Shown: positions 1 through 8,921 of the stretch, in pieces
How the letters are laid out: each line of letters begins with the position of its first letter
Numbering within the stretch: position 1 is the stretch's first letter
From: an uncultured Lentibacter sp.
GTDB taxonomy: Bacteria; Pseudomonadota; Alphaproteobacteria; Rhodobacterales; Rhodobacteraceae
DNA: 64,000 bases
Direction: 5' to 3'
NCBI GenBank assembly: GCA_947497495.1
Contig: CANMGT010000001.1
Coordinates: 806,001-870,000, forward strand
The notes under the pieces: generated by a model
Database searches by the model: none
What the model was told of the DNA's origin: nothing
What the model saw: the letters and a program-made list of their open reading frames with translations, nothing else
Position numbers and translations under genes: made by a program

Positions 1-1098
1 GCGATCAAAGGCCAGTCACTTGAAGAGCACTGGGACTACCTTGACCGCTCGTTCATGTTCCCCGAGGGCGCGAACCTGATCCTTGATGATGGCGGCGACG
101 CAACTCTTTATGTGTTGCTTGGCGCACGTGTCGAAGCCGGCGAGACTGACCTGATCGAAGTGCCGACTTCTGAAGAAGAAGAGGCGATTTTTGCACAGAT
201 CAAAAAGCGCATGGCGGCAAGCCCCGGCTGGTTTACCAAAACACGCGCTGACATTCAGGGGGTTTCGGAAGAGACAACAACAGGCGTTCACCGCCTTTAT
301 GACCTGCACAAAAAGGGCCAACTGCCCTTCCCCGCGATCAACGTGAACGACTCTGTGACCAAGTCGAAGTTTGACAACAAATACGGCTGTAAAGAGAGCC
401 TCGTTGACGGCATCCGCCGTGCGACAGACACGATGATGGCGGGCAAAGTCGCAGTGGTTATGGGCTACGGCGATGTTGGCAAGGGCTCGGCGGCATCGCT
501 CGCGGGCGCAGGCGCACGTGTTATCGTAACCGAAGTTGACCCGATCTGCGCCCTGCAAGCGGCGATGGACGGCTTTCAGGTTACGACGCTGGAAGACGTT
601 GTTTCTATGGCCGACATTTTCGTGACAACGACTGGCAACAAAGACGTGATCCGCATCGAGCACATGCGCGAGATGAAGGACATGGCGATTGTTGGCAACA
701 TTGGCCATTTTGATAACGAAATTCAGGTCGCGTCTCTGAAGAACCACAAGTGGACGAACATCAAAGAGCAGGTCGACATGATCGAGATGCCCAATGGTCA
801 CCGCCTTATTCTGCTGTCTGAAGGGCGCCTGTTGAACCTTGGCAACGCCACGGGCCACCCGAGCTTTGTGATGTCTGCAAGCTTCACCAACCAAGTGCTG
901 GCGCAGATCGAACTTTGGACAAAAGGCGACGAATATAACAACGAAGTTTACATCTTGCCCAAGCACCTCGACGAGAAGGTTGCGCGCCTGCACCTTGATC
1001 GTATCGGCGTGAAGCTGTCCAAGCTCGACAAAGAGCAGGCTGACTATATCGGTGTAAGCACCGAAGGCCCGTTCAAGCCAGAGCACTACCGCTACTAA
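1..1098 (+). CDS. ahcY: Adenosylhomocysteinase (S-adenosyl-L-homocysteine hydrolase), 5' end cut by window edge
   Basis: The enzyme reversibly hydrolyses S-adenosylhomocysteine to adenosine and homocysteine in the cytosol, clearing the product of SAM-dependent methylation. The frame is open from base 1 ([11 protein letters not shown]...) with no start inside the window, so 365 C-terminal codons are present and roughly the first 100 residues are missing. Visible hallmarks are the NAD-binding glycine loop [10 protein letters not shown] (bases about 463-492), the segment NIGHFDNEI, and the family's C-terminal ending KPEHYRY. It is the first of three same-strand genes and is followed closely by the extensin-like gene. 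Regulation cannot be judged because the upstream region lies outside the window. The assignment is secure. Confidence 0.97.
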   Translation, partial: AIKGQSLEEHWDYLDRSFMFPEGANLILDDGGDATLYVLLGARVEAGETDLIEVPTSEEEEAIFAQIKKRMAASPGWFTKTRADIQGVSEETTTGVHRLYDLHKKGQLPFPAINVNDSVTKSKFDNKYGCKESLVDGIRRATDTMMAGKVAVVMGYGDVGKGSAASLAGAGARVIVTEVDPICALQAAMDGFQVTTLEDVVSMADIFVTTTGNKDVIRIEHMREMKDMAIVGNIGHFDNEIQVASLKNHKWTNIKEQVDMIEMPNGHRLILLSEGRLLNLGNATGHPSFVMSASFTNQVLAQIELWTKGDEYNNEVYILPKHLDEKVARLHLDRIGVKLSKLDKEQADYIGVSTEGPFKPEHYRY

Positions 1099-1106
1099 GC
1101 GTGAAG

Positions 1107-1835
1107 ATGTTTCTCAAAGGGCTCCGTTTGGCTGTTCGCCGGACGGGGCTCTTTTTGTTTGTGCTGATCGTGACGGTTGGCTCATGGCAGGCTCTAACAC
1201 ACCCCAAAACGCCTCTTCCGCGGCAATGGAACCCGCTTGAACCCCTGCGCGTAAGTGACCCGTTTACGCAGTTGAGCGCATGGAAGCTACGGCGAACTCT
1301 CGCAAGCCCGAAGCTATGCCGCGAAGCCTTGGACAAAGCCGCTGTCATGCAGTCGCTTGAGGACTTCCTTAAAGACGAGCAGTGCCATATCAAGACTCGC
1401 GTTAAGCTTAGTCGGGTTGGAGGCGCAAGCCTTGCTCCCGTCGAGACGACATGCGCAACCGCGCTGAGGCTGGCGCTATGGGAAAGGCACGGTGTGCAAC
1501 CCGCAGCAGAGCGGCACTTGGGTGAGCGGATCGCCACGATCAGGCATTTTTCAAGTTACAACTGCCGTGCCATGCGCACGACGGCAGGGGAAGTTGCCCA
1601 GATGAGCTCGCATGCGACGGCGGACTCTATCGACATTGCCGGATTTGTTAGCAAAAGTGGTGCGAGCATAGACCTCAAACGCGACTGGGGCGCAGAGACC
1701 GCGAAAGCGGCGTTTCTGCTCGATGTGAACGAAGCAGCCTGCATGTGGTTTCGCGTGACGCTTGGCCCGCGCTACAACAGCCTTCACGCCGATCATTTTC
1801 ATCTGCAAGGCCCGGGTTGGGGCCTCTGCCGCTAG
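1107..1835 (+). CDS. Extensin-like (M15-peptidase-fold) membrane-anchored protein
   Basis: A protein of about 242 residues with one N-terminal hydrophobic helix (about residues 14-31) that would anchor it facing the periplasm. Its C-terminal half matches the bacterial extensin-like family: SHATADSIDIAGF, an acidic/hydrophobic centre, GPRYNSLHADHFHLQ and a terminal CR. The His/Asp residues in SHATADSID and HADHFH resemble the zinc ligands of M15 D,D-peptidases, so a role in cell-wall remodelling is inferred rather than shown. The start is uncertain: GTG at 1101 lies two codons upstream in the same frame, and neither has a clear Shine-Dalgarno sequence. It begins eight bases after the ahcY stop and may be read through from it. 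Confidence 0.8.
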   Translation: MFLKGLRLAVRRTGLFLFVLIVTVGSWQALTHPKTPLPRQWNPLEPLRVSDPFTQLSAWKLRRTLASPKLCREALDKAAVMQSLEDFLKDEQCHIKTRVKLSRVGGASLAPVETTCATALRLALWERHGVQPAAERHLGERIATIRHFSSYNCRAMRTTAGEVAQMSSHATADSIDIAGFVSKSGASIDLKRDWGAETAKAAFLLDVNEAACMWFRVTLGPRYNSLHADHFHLQGPGWGLCR

Positions 1836-1961
1836 CGGCAACCTGAGGGGGAGAATGCAGCAAGTTTTCCCTTTGTGTTATTTGCAACAGACGGTAGTCT
1901 GCCCCTGCATTCGAACAAACGTTAACTGGCGGAAACGCCAAACAGGTGGGAGACCGAAATT

Positions 1962-2303
1962 ATGGGTAAACGCGACGATCTTATCGCTCAGTATGCTGAC
2001 GATCTTAAAAACAAATGTGGCATGCAGCCTGACATGGACCTTTTGACAAAGGTGACCATCGGCTGTGGCCCCGCTATCTACAATTCAGATGCTTCGACAG
2101 TCGCAGGCTCACAGCCAAGCGAACTTGAAACAGTCAAAGTGAATTTTCTGATCAAGAAACTCGGTCTCTCTGACGGCCCTGAGCTGATGAAAGCGATCGA
2201 CTCAGTGATCGAAACTTACGGCAAATCAGAGCGCAACAAGTATCGCGCCGTTGTTTACTACATGCTGACAAAACACTTCGGCAAAGAAGCTGTTTACGGC
2301 TAA
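1962..2303 (+). CDS. DUF2853 family protein
   Basis: A 113-residue soluble protein beginning MGKRDDLIAQYADDL and ending in an all-helical region (KNKYRAVVYYMLTKHFGKEAVYG preceded by an ETYGKSER segment), the pattern of the DUF2853 family. Family members are small helical proteins of unknown function. No catalytic motif is visible. A purine-rich GGTGGGAG stretch lies a few bases before the ATG. The 126-bp leader contains two short stem-loops (CAGAC-GGTA-GTCTG at 1888-1901 and TGGCG-GAAA-CGCCA at 1927-1940), which may affect expression. A strong intrinsic terminator follows the stop, so the gene is probably monocistronic. Confidence 0.8.
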   Translation: MGKRDDLIAQYADDLKNKCGMQPDMDLLTKVTIGCGPAIYNSDASTVAGSQPSELETVKVNFLIKKLGLSDGPELMKAIDSVIETYGKSERNKYRAVVYYMLTKHFGKEAVYG

Positions 2304-2328
2304 GCCACTCTCTTTTGAGAGCTGAAAG

Positions 2329-2360
2329 CGCCCGCTTGTTTGAGCGGGCGTTTTTCTTTT
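2329..2360 (+). terminator. Rho-independent terminator of the DUF2853 gene
   Basis: A perfect 8-bp GC-rich stem CGCCCGCT/AGCGGGCG with a 6-nt loop is followed directly by TTTTTCTTTT. It lies 25 bases after the DUF2853 stop codon on the same strand. Confidence 0.92.
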
Positions 2361-2399
2361 GAGGTAGATTGTAGGTAGTTAGGATTTGCCCGCGCGCCA

Positions 2400-2537
2400 T
2401 CATTCAACTAGCTTCATGAGTGACCAAGCTAGTAAGGCTAGGCCCGAATTTACGAAACACGTGTGGTGTATGGGAGCACGTGGGGATGAAAGAGGGTTCT
2501 GTCTTGTGGTGACGTCAGAACCCTCTTTTACATTTTT
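2400..2537 (+). ncRNA. Candidate small RNA in the gap between DUF2853 and EVE genes
   Basis: The 312-bp stretch 2304-2615 holds no convincing gene, but downstream of the DUF2853 terminator it contains two further stem-loops on the + strand. One is ACTAGCTT/AAGCTAGT (2407-2414 with 2426-2433). The other is a 13-bp perfect stem followed by a T-rich run (2489-2537). A second terminator more than 100 bases after a complete one suggests an independent transcript ending there. No promoter is obvious and no known RNA family is recognised. The boundaries given are only those of the structured part. Confidence 0.35.
2489..2537 (+). terminator. Strong intrinsic terminator-like hairpin without an obvious upstream gene
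   Basis: AAAGAGGGTTCTG (2489-2501) pairs perfectly with CAGAACCCTCTTT (2516-2528) across a 14-nt loop and is followed by TTTACATTTTT-like sequence. Read on the + strand it would end the candidate small RNA. On the - strand it could only weakly terminate the EVE operon, because the T tract there is short. Confidence 0.7.
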
Positions 2538-2615
2538 AAAGAACCATGAGCACGGGCCCGACGGCAGAACAGGCCAGCTCATCAGAGCGCTTGTGCCAAC
2601 CTCAAGAAACCAAGC

Positions 2616-3038
2616 TTAGCTTTTTGAAAGACCGGCCAAGCCACAAACGATATCCCATTCTACTTCGGTAACGGGCTGCACCGACAGGCGAGACGTTTTT
2701 ACCAAGGCCATTTCTGCGAGCCTAGGGTCAGCCTTGATCGTGGCGAGGGTGACAGGTGTTTGAACGGGCTGTACGGCTTTGATGTCAACGCAGTCCCAGC
2801 GCGCGTCGTCTGTTGTGCTGTCAGGATGGGCCACTGCGCAGACTTCGACAACACCGACAACCGCCTTTTCCTTTTGCGAATGGTAAAAGAAGCCCCTGTC
2901 GCCCAAGGCCATTTCCCGCATGAAGTTTCGCGCTTGGTAGTTTCTCACCCCGTCCCATTCTTCGCCCGCGTCGCCTTTGGCAACTTGATCGTCCCAGCTC
3001 CATGTTGAGGGTTCGGATTTGAACAGCCAGTAGCGCAT
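2616..3038 (-). CDS. EVE domain-containing protein
   Basis: A 140-residue protein that is essentially one EVE domain. It begins MRYWLFKSEPSTWSWDDQ, with the family-typical W-x-F-K-x-E-P start, then WDGVRNYQARNFMREM, GFFYHS and the C-terminal LVKTSRLSVQPVT segment. EVE domains share the PUA/YTH fold and are thought to bind modified nucleobases in RNA or DNA; the partner here is unknown. It is the last gene of the reverse-strand operon tsaD-gpsA-yciI-EVE. The ATG at 3038 overlaps the upstream stop by one base (TGATG). An alternative GTG at 3041 would overlap by four bases. Its neighbour tsaD modifies tRNA, which loosely fits an RNA-related role. Confidence 0.9.
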   Translation of the reverse strand: MRYWLFKSEPSTWSWDDQVAKGDAGEEWDGVRNYQARNFMREMALGDRGFFYHSQKEKAVVGVVEVCAVAHPDSTTDDARWDCVDIKAVQPVQTPVTLATIKADPRLAEMALVKTSRLSVQPVTEVEWDIVCGLAGLSKS

Positions 3039-3310
3039 CACCCGATGACTTTCTTCCAGGGTTGGATGCGAACATCCGAGAACAGCCCAGCTTTTGCATA
3101 GGGGTCATTGGCTGCCCAGCTTTCGGCTGTGGCAGCATTATCAACATCAAGAACAACGAGAGAGCCGGCCATTTCGCCCGCATCATCAAGCAGGGGCCCC
3201 GCCATCGCGACAACGCCTGTTTCAGCGATGTAGGCAAGGTGCGCTTCGCGGTTGGATTTGCGCGTTTCGAGCGCGCCTTCTTTGTCCGTGCAGATGAGAG
3301 CTATGAGCAT
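3038..3310 (-). CDS. YciI family protein
   Basis: A 90-residue single-domain protein of the YciI family (dimeric ferredoxin-like fold). It begins MLIALICTDKEGALETRK, has the conserved central stretch REAHLAYI and VAMAGPLLDD, and ends with the NDPYAKAGLFSDVRIQPW motif typical of the family. Members bind a small ligand between a conserved His and Asp; the physiological substrate is generally unknown. It lies two bases downstream of the gpsA stop and overlaps the EVE gene by one base, so it is co-transcribed with both. A second, distant YciI paralogue lies at 34471-34770. Confidence 0.9.
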   Translation of the reverse strand: MLIALICTDKEGALETRKSNREAHLAYIAETGVVAMAGPLLDDAGEMAGSLVVLDVDNAATAESWAANDPYAKAGLFSDVRIQPWKKVIG

Positions 3311-3311
3311 G

Positions 3312-4274
3312 TTATTCTTCCTTCAAGGGGCGTGAGAGTAAGGCTTGCAGTGCCTCTGCGACACTTGTTTTTCCGTCAGACAGCGCGGCGACTGCCGCGC
3401 AGATCGGCATGTCAACGTTGAGCGCATCGGCCCAAGCGACAACAGCTTTCGCCGTTGGCACGCCTTCAACGGTGATCGTGGAATCAAAAACCTCCTGCCG
3501 CCCAAGCGCAAGCCCGAAGCGGTAGTTGCGTGACAATTCCGAGGTGCAGGTGAGCACGAGATCCCCAAAGCCAGACAGCCCTGTAAGCGTTTCCGGCAAC
3601 GCGCCTTTGCGCAGGGCGAGGCGTTGCATCTCGGCAAATCCGCGGGTCATCAAGGCGGCGCGGGCGCTGTCGCCCATGCCCTCACCGATGCACGCTCCGC
3701 AAGCTATGGCGATCACGTTTTTCAAAGCGCCGCCAAGCTCGGCGCCTGTGGTGTCTGTTGTTCGGTAGAGGCGCAAGTTGGGCGTTGTTAGAGACTGCTG
3801 CAGGGCATGGCCGACGGTGTCATCAGAGCAAGCGAGCGTCAGAGCCGTGGGAAGCCCCTGCGCGATATCGGCGGCAAAACTCGGGCCTGTCAGCAAAGCC
3901 GGAAGCGCTGTAGGCACCACTTGTCTGATCGTCTCGATCGGGCCGAGGCCGGTTTGCAAGTCGATGCCCTTGCAGGTTGCGACAAGCTGGCGCCGGGCAA
4001 GGCCTTGCGCGTGCTCGGTCAGAAAACTGCGCAGCTTTTGCATCGGAACCGCGAGCAGGCAGGGGCCGTCGGCGGGCAGATCCGCAAAACTGTCGCCTAA
4101 GCTTAAAGCTACGGGAAAAGGCGCTCCGGCAAGGCGGCGCTTATTCTCGCGGTCCGCTTGCATTTCTGAGGCGTGCTCTGCATTACGCGCCCAGAGAACA
4201 ACGGGCTGCCCTGTGCGCGCCAGCGAAATAGCGAGGCTGGTGCCGAACGCGCCGGCGCCGAAAACGGTGATCAT
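3312..4274 (-). CDS. gpsA: NAD(P)H-dependent glycerol-3-phosphate dehydrogenase
   Basis: GpsA reduces dihydroxyacetone phosphate to sn-glycerol 3-phosphate, the backbone for phospholipid synthesis, in the cytosol. The 320-residue protein starts [19 protein letters not shown], the N-terminal Rossmann GxGxxG loop. The catalytic-domain hallmark [19 protein letters not shown], containing the catalytic lysine, lies near residue 175, followed by the substrate-binding [10 protein letters not shown]. The start was chosen because the ATG at 4274 forms an ATGA overlap with the tsaD stop and places the Rossmann loop at the N-terminus. Upstream in-frame codons would add a non-homologous tail inside tsaD. 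Length is normal for the family. Confidence 0.97.
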   Translation of the reverse strand: MITVFGAGAFGTSLAISLARTGQPVVLWARNAEHASEMQADRENKRRLAGAPFPVALSLGDSFADLPADGPCLLAVPMQKLRSFLTEHAQGLARRQLVATCKGIDLQTGLGPIETIRQVVPTALPALLTGPSFAADIAQGLPTALTLACSDDTVGHALQQSLTTPNLRLYRTTDTTGAELGGALKNVIAIACGACIGEGMGDSARAALMTRGFAEMQRLALRKGALPETLTGLSGFGDLVLTCTSELSRNYRFGLALGRQEVFDSTITVEGVPTAKAVVAWADALNVDMPICAAVAALSDGKTSVAEALQALLSRPLKEE

Positions 4275-5365
4275 GCCTTTGCTCCCTTCTTGCCCGATCC
4301 AAGCATGGCGGGGCGGGATGTGTCTAGGGGCCAACGGGGGCGCGGGCTGAGCGAGAAATCGTCGCGCTGCCCTGCTTCAAAAAGCTCTAGGCCCGCATAG
4401 GCTATCATGGCGGCGTTATCGGTGCAGAGGGCGAGCGGCGGGGCAATGCTTTGCACGCCCATTTTGCCTGCAACAGTCTCTAACGCTGCCTGAATGGCGC
4501 TATTTGCGGCAACCCCTCCTGCAACAGCCATGACAGGCCGCGCTGGTTTCTCCGCAAGATATATCGCCAAGGCGCGGCGCGATTTCTCGGCGAGAACGTC
4601 ACTGACAGCGGCTTGGAAGCCAGCGCAGAGATCAGCCCTGTCTTGGCGGGTGATCCCGCCTTTTTCTGCGATGATACTGTCGCGGGCACGCAGAAGGGCT
4701 GTCTTGAGGCCAGAGAAAGACATGTCGCACCCCTCCCTATCAAGCAGGGGGCGTGGCAGGCGAAAGCGTGTGGCATCGCCGTTAAGGGCTTCGGCCTCGA
4801 CGGCGGGCCCACCGGGCTGCGCAAGCCCAAGAAGCCGCGCTGTTTTGTCAAAGGCCTCGCCGGGCGCGTCGTCTATCGTGCCACCAAGGCGCGAGAACTC
4901 TGTCGCGCTTCGCACCAGCAGGAACTGGCAATGCCCACCGGACACCAGCAGCATGAGGTAGGGGTATGTCACCGCGTCGGTGAGCCGCGGCGTGAGGGCA
5001 TGCCCTGCAAGGTGGTTCACCCCGATCAGCGGCTTGCCGGAGCCAGCAGAAAGCCCCTTGGCAAGCATGACGCCCGACATAACGCCGCCTATCAGGCCGG
5101 GGCCAGCTGTGACGGCGATGGCGTCAATGTCCTTTAGCGTTACGCCCGCTTGGGACAGGGCGGCTGAAACGCACCCGTCAAGGCGTTCGGCATGTGCTCG
5201 GGCCGCAATTTCGGGCACGACACCGCCGAAAGCCGCATGCAGGCTGTTCTGTCCCTCAACAACGGAGGCGCGGACAGTCGCGGCGCCCGAAACGCCTTGC
5301 ACAACGGCCGCGGCGCTATCGTCGCAACTGCTTTCAATCCCGAGTATGAGCTTAGATTTCGCCAT
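4271..5365 (-). CDS. tsaD: tRNA N6-threonylcarbamoyladenosine synthase subunit TsaD
   Basis: TsaD transfers the threonylcarbamoyl group to A37 of ANN-decoding tRNAs, working with TsaB, TsaE and TsaC. The 364-residue protein begins [20 protein letters not shown], the ASKHA-fold N-terminus. It carries the iron-binding [10 protein letters not shown] motif, LLVSGGHCQ, a [10 protein letters not shown] segment and the C-terminal [10 protein letters not shown] and [12 protein letters not shown] motifs, all typical. The ATG at 5365 is preferred over two upstream Met codons because it is the family start. It is first in the reverse-strand operon and diverges from hemD across about 47 bp that must contain both promoters. 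Confidence 0.97.
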   Translation of the reverse strand: MAKSKLILGIESSCDDSAAAVVQGVSGAATVRASVVEGQNSLHAAFGGVVPEIAARAHAERLDGCVSAALSQAGVTLKDIDAIAVTAGPGLIGGVMSGVMLAKGLSAGSGKPLIGVNHLAGHALTPRLTDAVTYPYLMLLVSGGHCQFLLVRSATEFSRLGGTIDDAPGEAFDKTARLLGLAQPGGPAVEAEALNGDATRFRLPRPLLDREGCDMSFSGLKTALLRARDSIIAEKGGITRQDRADLCAGFQAAVSDVLAEKSRRALAIYLAEKPARPVMAVAGGVAANSAIQAALETVAGKMGVQSIAPPLALCTDNAAMIAYAGLELFEAGQRDDFSLSPRPRWPLDTSRPAMLGSGKKGAKA

Positions 5366-5412
5366 GAGCCTTTTCATTGCATGCACTTTTGCGGGCAGGT
5401 AACACCGAAGAG

Positions 5413-6132
5413 ATGATTAAAACAACCATGCCACGCATTGTTCTGACCCGCCCGCAGGCTGCTGCCAGGCGTTTCGCCGCGCGCCTGCTTGCAGCCCGCC
5501 CGAAAGCGGATGTCGTTGTTTCGCCGATATTAGACATAAGCTATCGCGAGAACGTGCAATTGCCTGAGGCAGACTTGCTTGTCTTTACGTCGGTGCACGG
5601 CGTTGAAGGCCATGCGCGGCTTGGGGGTGTCAAACATCCGGCCTTTTGCGTTGGCGAGACAACCGCCAGTGCTGTTCGCGCGCTTGGCTATGACGTGCGC
5701 GCCGTTGCGGCGGATTCTGCTGTGTTAGAAACTGTTTTACAGGAACACCCGAAAAAGCGCTTGCTGCATGCGCGGGGCGCCTATGTTGCCGGAAAACTAG
5801 CCGAGAGCAATGAAAACCTTGTTGAAGCCATCGTCTATGACCAGCCAGCGCGGTTGCTGACACAAGAGGCCCAAGAGGCGTTTTCGGGTGAAAGAGCTGT
5901 TGTTCTTCCCCTTTTCTCGCCCCGCTCGGCGCGCGAACTTGCCAAGCAGATAGACGCTTCCGCGCCGCTATATGCTGTGTTTATGAGCCCATCTGTCAAA
6001 GAGCAGTTCGGGAATGTTCCGCTCGTGCAGTCGAGAATCGCGCAAACCGCCAGTGGTGACGCGATGTTAGAGGCGACGGTGGCGCTATTTGACGCTGCTT
6101 GCGCGCTTGAGGGTCACGGGCAGGGCGACTAA
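5413..6132 (+). CDS. hemD: Uroporphyrinogen-III synthase
   Basis: HemD cyclises hydroxymethylbilane to uroporphyrinogen III, the branch point to heme, siroheme and cobalamin. The roughly 239-residue protein has the weakly conserved two-lobed pattern of the family: [20 protein letters not shown] at the start, [31 protein letters not shown], then [15 protein letters not shown] and [12 protein letters not shown]. HemD sequences diverge strongly, so context adds weight: it is followed by the mitofilin and hemY genes, a layout conserved in alphaproteobacteria. The start could be 5413 or the Met five codons later (5428). It diverges from tsaD. Confidence 0.88.
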   Translation: MIKTTMPRIVLTRPQAAARRFAARLLAARPKADVVVSPILDISYRENVQLPEADLLVFTSVHGVEGHARLGGVKHPAFCVGETTASAVRALGYDVRAVAADSAVLETVLQEHPKKRLLHARGAYVAGKLAESNENLVEAIVYDQPARLLTQEAQEAFSGERAVVLPLFSPRSARELAKQIDASAPLYAVFMSPSVKEQFGNVPLVQSRIAQTASGDAMLEATVALFDAACALEGHGQGD

Positions 6133-6183
6133 GCTTGCGATGTTGCCGAGAAGTTTATTTAGATTCGGGGAGGCCGTGCACTC

Positions 6184-7389
6184 ATGGCGCGTAAAAAAAG
6201 CAAAACCGAGGAAGCCAAAGATAAGGTTTCTGAAATTGCAGACGAGATCGTTGAAGCCGAGGTGATTGAAGACATCGCTGTTGAAGCGGATGAGCCCGCC
6301 GAGGAAGCTTTGGAGGATGCGGCTGACACCGTCGAGGCAGATGAGCCCGAAGGTGAGGATGTTGATGAGCCTGCCGTCGAGCAAGAGTTACCGGAGCCTC
6401 AGCCTGAACAAGTTGTTGTCCAGCGCAAAGGCGGCTTTTTCCCGATGCTGCTTGGGGGCGTGGCCGCAGCCGGAATCGGCTTTGGTTCGGCGCTCTATTT
6501 GTTGCCGGAGCTTCCCGAAAGCTGGCTGCCGAACACGGGCGAGGACAACACAGCGCTCTTGCAGCGCCTTGACGCACAAGACGCCGCAATGGCCGAGTTG
6601 AAAGCCGCTCTGACCAGCGCGGGCGACACCAGCGCATTGCAAGATAGCTTGAGCGCGACTCAAACCAGCGTCGAAACATTGGCCGGAGATGTTGCAACAC
6701 TCAAAAGCTCGCTTGGGGCTGTTGGCGATATCGAAACACGCATCACGACGCTTGAAAAAGCGCCGATGGCCAGCGCAACACCAGAAGCTGTGGCCGCTTA
6801 CAACCGCGAGATGGAAGCCCTGCAAGCGGCGCTTTCCAAGCAACGCGCTGAAGTTGAAGCGATGGCTGCTGAGGCCGAACAGAAGAACGCTTCCGCAGAG
6901 ATGACGGCGCAAGACGCCTTGAAGCGATCGGCGATGAGCCAGATTTTGACATCGCTTGAAACAGGGTCAGGCTTTGGCGAAGCTGTAGACAGCCTGACGG
7001 CGGCAGGCGTGGCTGTTCCCGAGTCGCTGAGTGCGCAAGCAGGTGGCGTGCCGTCAATTGATGCGCTGAAGGAAAATTTTGCCGAACCAGCGCGCGCTGC
7101 TCTGGCCGCTGCGCGTAAAGCAGGCGGTGGCGGAGGCCTTGGCGGGTTTTTGAAAGCGCAGCTTGGCGCGCGCTCGCTTGAGCCTCAAGAAGGCGACAGT
7201 GCAGACGCCGTTTTGAGCCGTGTTGAAGCCGCCGTGAAAGAGGGCCGCTTGGGCGACGCTCTGGCCGAGGCAGCCGCCTTGCCGGAGGCAGCGCAAGCAC
7301 AGCTTACAGACTGGACAGACGCCGTGAAGGCCCGCCAGGCAGCCGTTGAAGCTGCTGAGGCGCTGAGCCAGCAAATAAATTCGAACTGA
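6184..7389 (+). CDS. Alphaproteobacterial mitofilin (Mic60-like) inner-membrane protein
   Basis: A 401-residue protein with an acidic, Ala/Glu-rich N-terminal cytoplasmic part, a single transmembrane helix at about residues 85-107, a long coiled-coil periplasmic region (about 120-260) and a C-terminal helical module (about 270-395) matching the mitofilin domain. This is the bacterial relative of mitochondrial Mic60, which shapes cristae; alphaproteobacterial homologues bend inner membranes. The gene sits between hemD and hemY, the position reported for alphaproteobacterial Mic60. A GGGAGG ribosome-binding site precedes the ATG. It was probably once treated only as an unknown protein of the heme cluster. 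Confidence 0.85.
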   Translation: MARKKSKTEEAKDKVSEIADEIVEAEVIEDIAVEADEPAEEALEDAADTVEADEPEGEDVDEPAVEQELPEPQPEQVVVQRKGGFFPMLLGGVAAAGIGFGSALYLLPELPESWLPNTGEDNTALLQRLDAQDAAMAELKAALTSAGDTSALQDSLSATQTSVETLAGDVATLKSSLGAVGDIETRITTLEKAPMASATPEAVAAYNREMEALQAALSKQRAEVEAMAAEAEQKNASAEMTAQDALKRSAMSQILTSLETGSGFGEAVDSLTAAGVAVPESLSAQAGGVPSIDALKENFAEPARAALAAARKAGGGGGLGGFLKAQLGARSLEPQEGDSADAVLSRVEAAVKEGRLGDALAEAAALPEAAQAQLTDWTDAVKARQAAVEAAEALSQQINSN

Positions 7390-7399
7390 GGGTTAACGC

Positions 7400-8872
7400 A
7401 TGCTTTGGTCACTGATTAAAATAGTTCTGTTCTTTGTCGTTGTCGCGGCGGCCAGCTTCGGGGCGGTTCAGCTTCTGGCGCTGGACGGCGGGGTGCGCAT
7501 TGCCTTTGGCGGGCAGGAATACAACCTGACGCCGCTCAATACAGTGATTGCGCTGGTTGTTTTAGTCATCGCGGTTTGGCTGCTGATCAAACTCGCGGGT
7601 TTCCTGCTGGCGACGTTCCGCTTTCTCAACGGCGACGAGACAGCTATTTCGCGCTACTTTGATCGCAATCGCGAGCGCAAGGGCTTTCAGGCTTTGGCCG
7701 ACGGTATGCTGGCGCTGGCCTCGGGCGAAGGGCGTTTGGCGATGGCGAAAGCCGCACGCGCCGAGCGCTACCTTGATCGGCCTGATCTGACCAATTTGCT
7801 GAGTGCGCAAGCGGCCGAAATGGCAGGCGACAAGCCCAAGGCGGAAGCGGCCTACAAGAAGCTGCTCACGGAAGACCGCACCCGCTTTGTGGGTGTGCGT
7901 GGCATCATGAAGCAACGCCTTGCTGCGGGTGAAACAGATAAGGCTTTGAAGCTGGCGAAAACCGCCTTTGCCTTGAAACCGGCGCATGAAGAAACCCAAG
8001 ACACGCTGCTTAAGTTGCAGGCTCAGGAAGCCGACTGGAGCGGCGCTCGCGAGACGCTGAACGCCAAGCTCAAACACGGCAGCCTGCCGCGTGATGTGCA
8101 CAAACGCCGCGACGCTGTGTTGGCGCTTTCAGAGGCGAAAGACGTGATCGCCGAGGACAATGGCATCGACGTGAAAGAACGCGCGATCGAGGCCAACCGC
8201 CTGTCGCCCGATCTGGTGCCAGCTGCCGTTATGGCTGCGAAAAGCTATATCGAGAAGGGCCAGCCGCGCTATGCGACACGGGTGCTTGCCAAGGCGTGGG
8301 ACTCGCAGCCGCACCCTGATTTGGCCGCCGCCTTTGCCGCGATCGTGCCCGACGAGACGCCTGCAAAGCGCGTGAAGCGTTTCCGCAAGCTGACAAAGGT
8401 TCACCCCGAAAACGCCGAGACAAAAATGCTGCTCGCCGAGTTGCACCTCGCCGCTGAAGACTTCCCTGAAGCGCGCCGCGCGCTGGGCGATCTTGTCGAG
8501 ACAGATGGGGATGCGCGCGCGTTGACAATCATGGCCGCCGTTGAACGTGGCGAAGGCAAGTCTGACGCTGTTGTGAAGGGCTGGCTCGCCAAAGCGCTGA
8601 GCGCTCCACGCGCTGCGCAGTGGGTGTGTGACAACTGTCAGCATATTCACAACGAGTGGGCACCAACCTGCGAAAACTGCCATTCGCTCGATACGCTGAG
8701 CTGGAAGCGCCCGCCGCAGTCGGAGGTGAGCATGCCGACAGGTATCGCCATGTTGCCGCTGCTTGTCGGGTCGCTTGAAGACCAGTCGGAAGACGCTGTT
8801 GACGAAGCCGAAGTTGTCGAGGTTATCGACGCGACGGAAGTGGACGCGGCGCCAGAAGAAGAGGCCAAGTAG
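7400..8872 (+). CDS. hemY: HemY family TPR membrane protein with C-terminal zinc ribbon
   Basis: A 490-residue protein with two N-terminal transmembrane helices (about residues 5-24 and 46-72) of the HemY_N type, ending in FRFLNGDETAISRYFDRNR. A run of TPR-like helical repeats follows (about 80-410). Near residues 412-445 there is a CDNC...CENC pair, a rubredoxin-like zinc ribbon. HemY acts in late heme synthesis or protein-complex assembly at the inner membrane; its exact activity is unsettled. Enterobacterial HemY ends after the TPRs, whereas the C-terminal Cys4 module resembles that of LapB. The gene starts eleven bases after the mitofilin stop with a GAGG site and is clearly in the same operon. 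Confidence 0.88.
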   Translation: MLWSLIKIVLFFVVVAAASFGAVQLLALDGGVRIAFGGQEYNLTPLNTVIALVVLVIAVWLLIKLAGFLLATFRFLNGDETAISRYFDRNRERKGFQALADGMLALASGEGRLAMAKAARAERYLDRPDLTNLLSAQAAEMAGDKPKAEAAYKKLLTEDRTRFVGVRGIMKQRLAAGETDKALKLAKTAFALKPAHEETQDTLLKLQAQEADWSGARETLNAKLKHGSLPRDVHKRRDAVLALSEAKDVIAEDNGIDVKERAIEANRLSPDLVPAAVMAAKSYIEKGQPRYATRVLAKAWDSQPHPDLAAAFAAIVPDETPAKRVKRFRKLTKVHPENAETKMLLAELHLAAEDFPEARRALGDLVETDGDARALTIMAAVERGEGKSDAVVKGWLAKALSAPRAAQWVCDNCQHIHNEWAPTCENCHSLDTLSWKRPPQSEVSMPTGIAMLPLLVGSLEDQSEDAVDEAEVVEVIDATEVDAAPEEEAK

Positions 8873-8921
8873 CCAGTTACGCGCGCTCGACAGGCGCGCG
8901 TGGCGGTGCTAACCCCTCAAC

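Noticed and set aside
16..1086. Long reverse-strand open frame opposite ahcY
   Set aside because: Composition shadow; ahcY motifs on the + strand are unmistakable.
2400..2582. Small open frames on both strands in the 2361-2615 gap
   Set aside because: They have no ribosome-binding site or plausible protein character and they overlap the strong hairpins.
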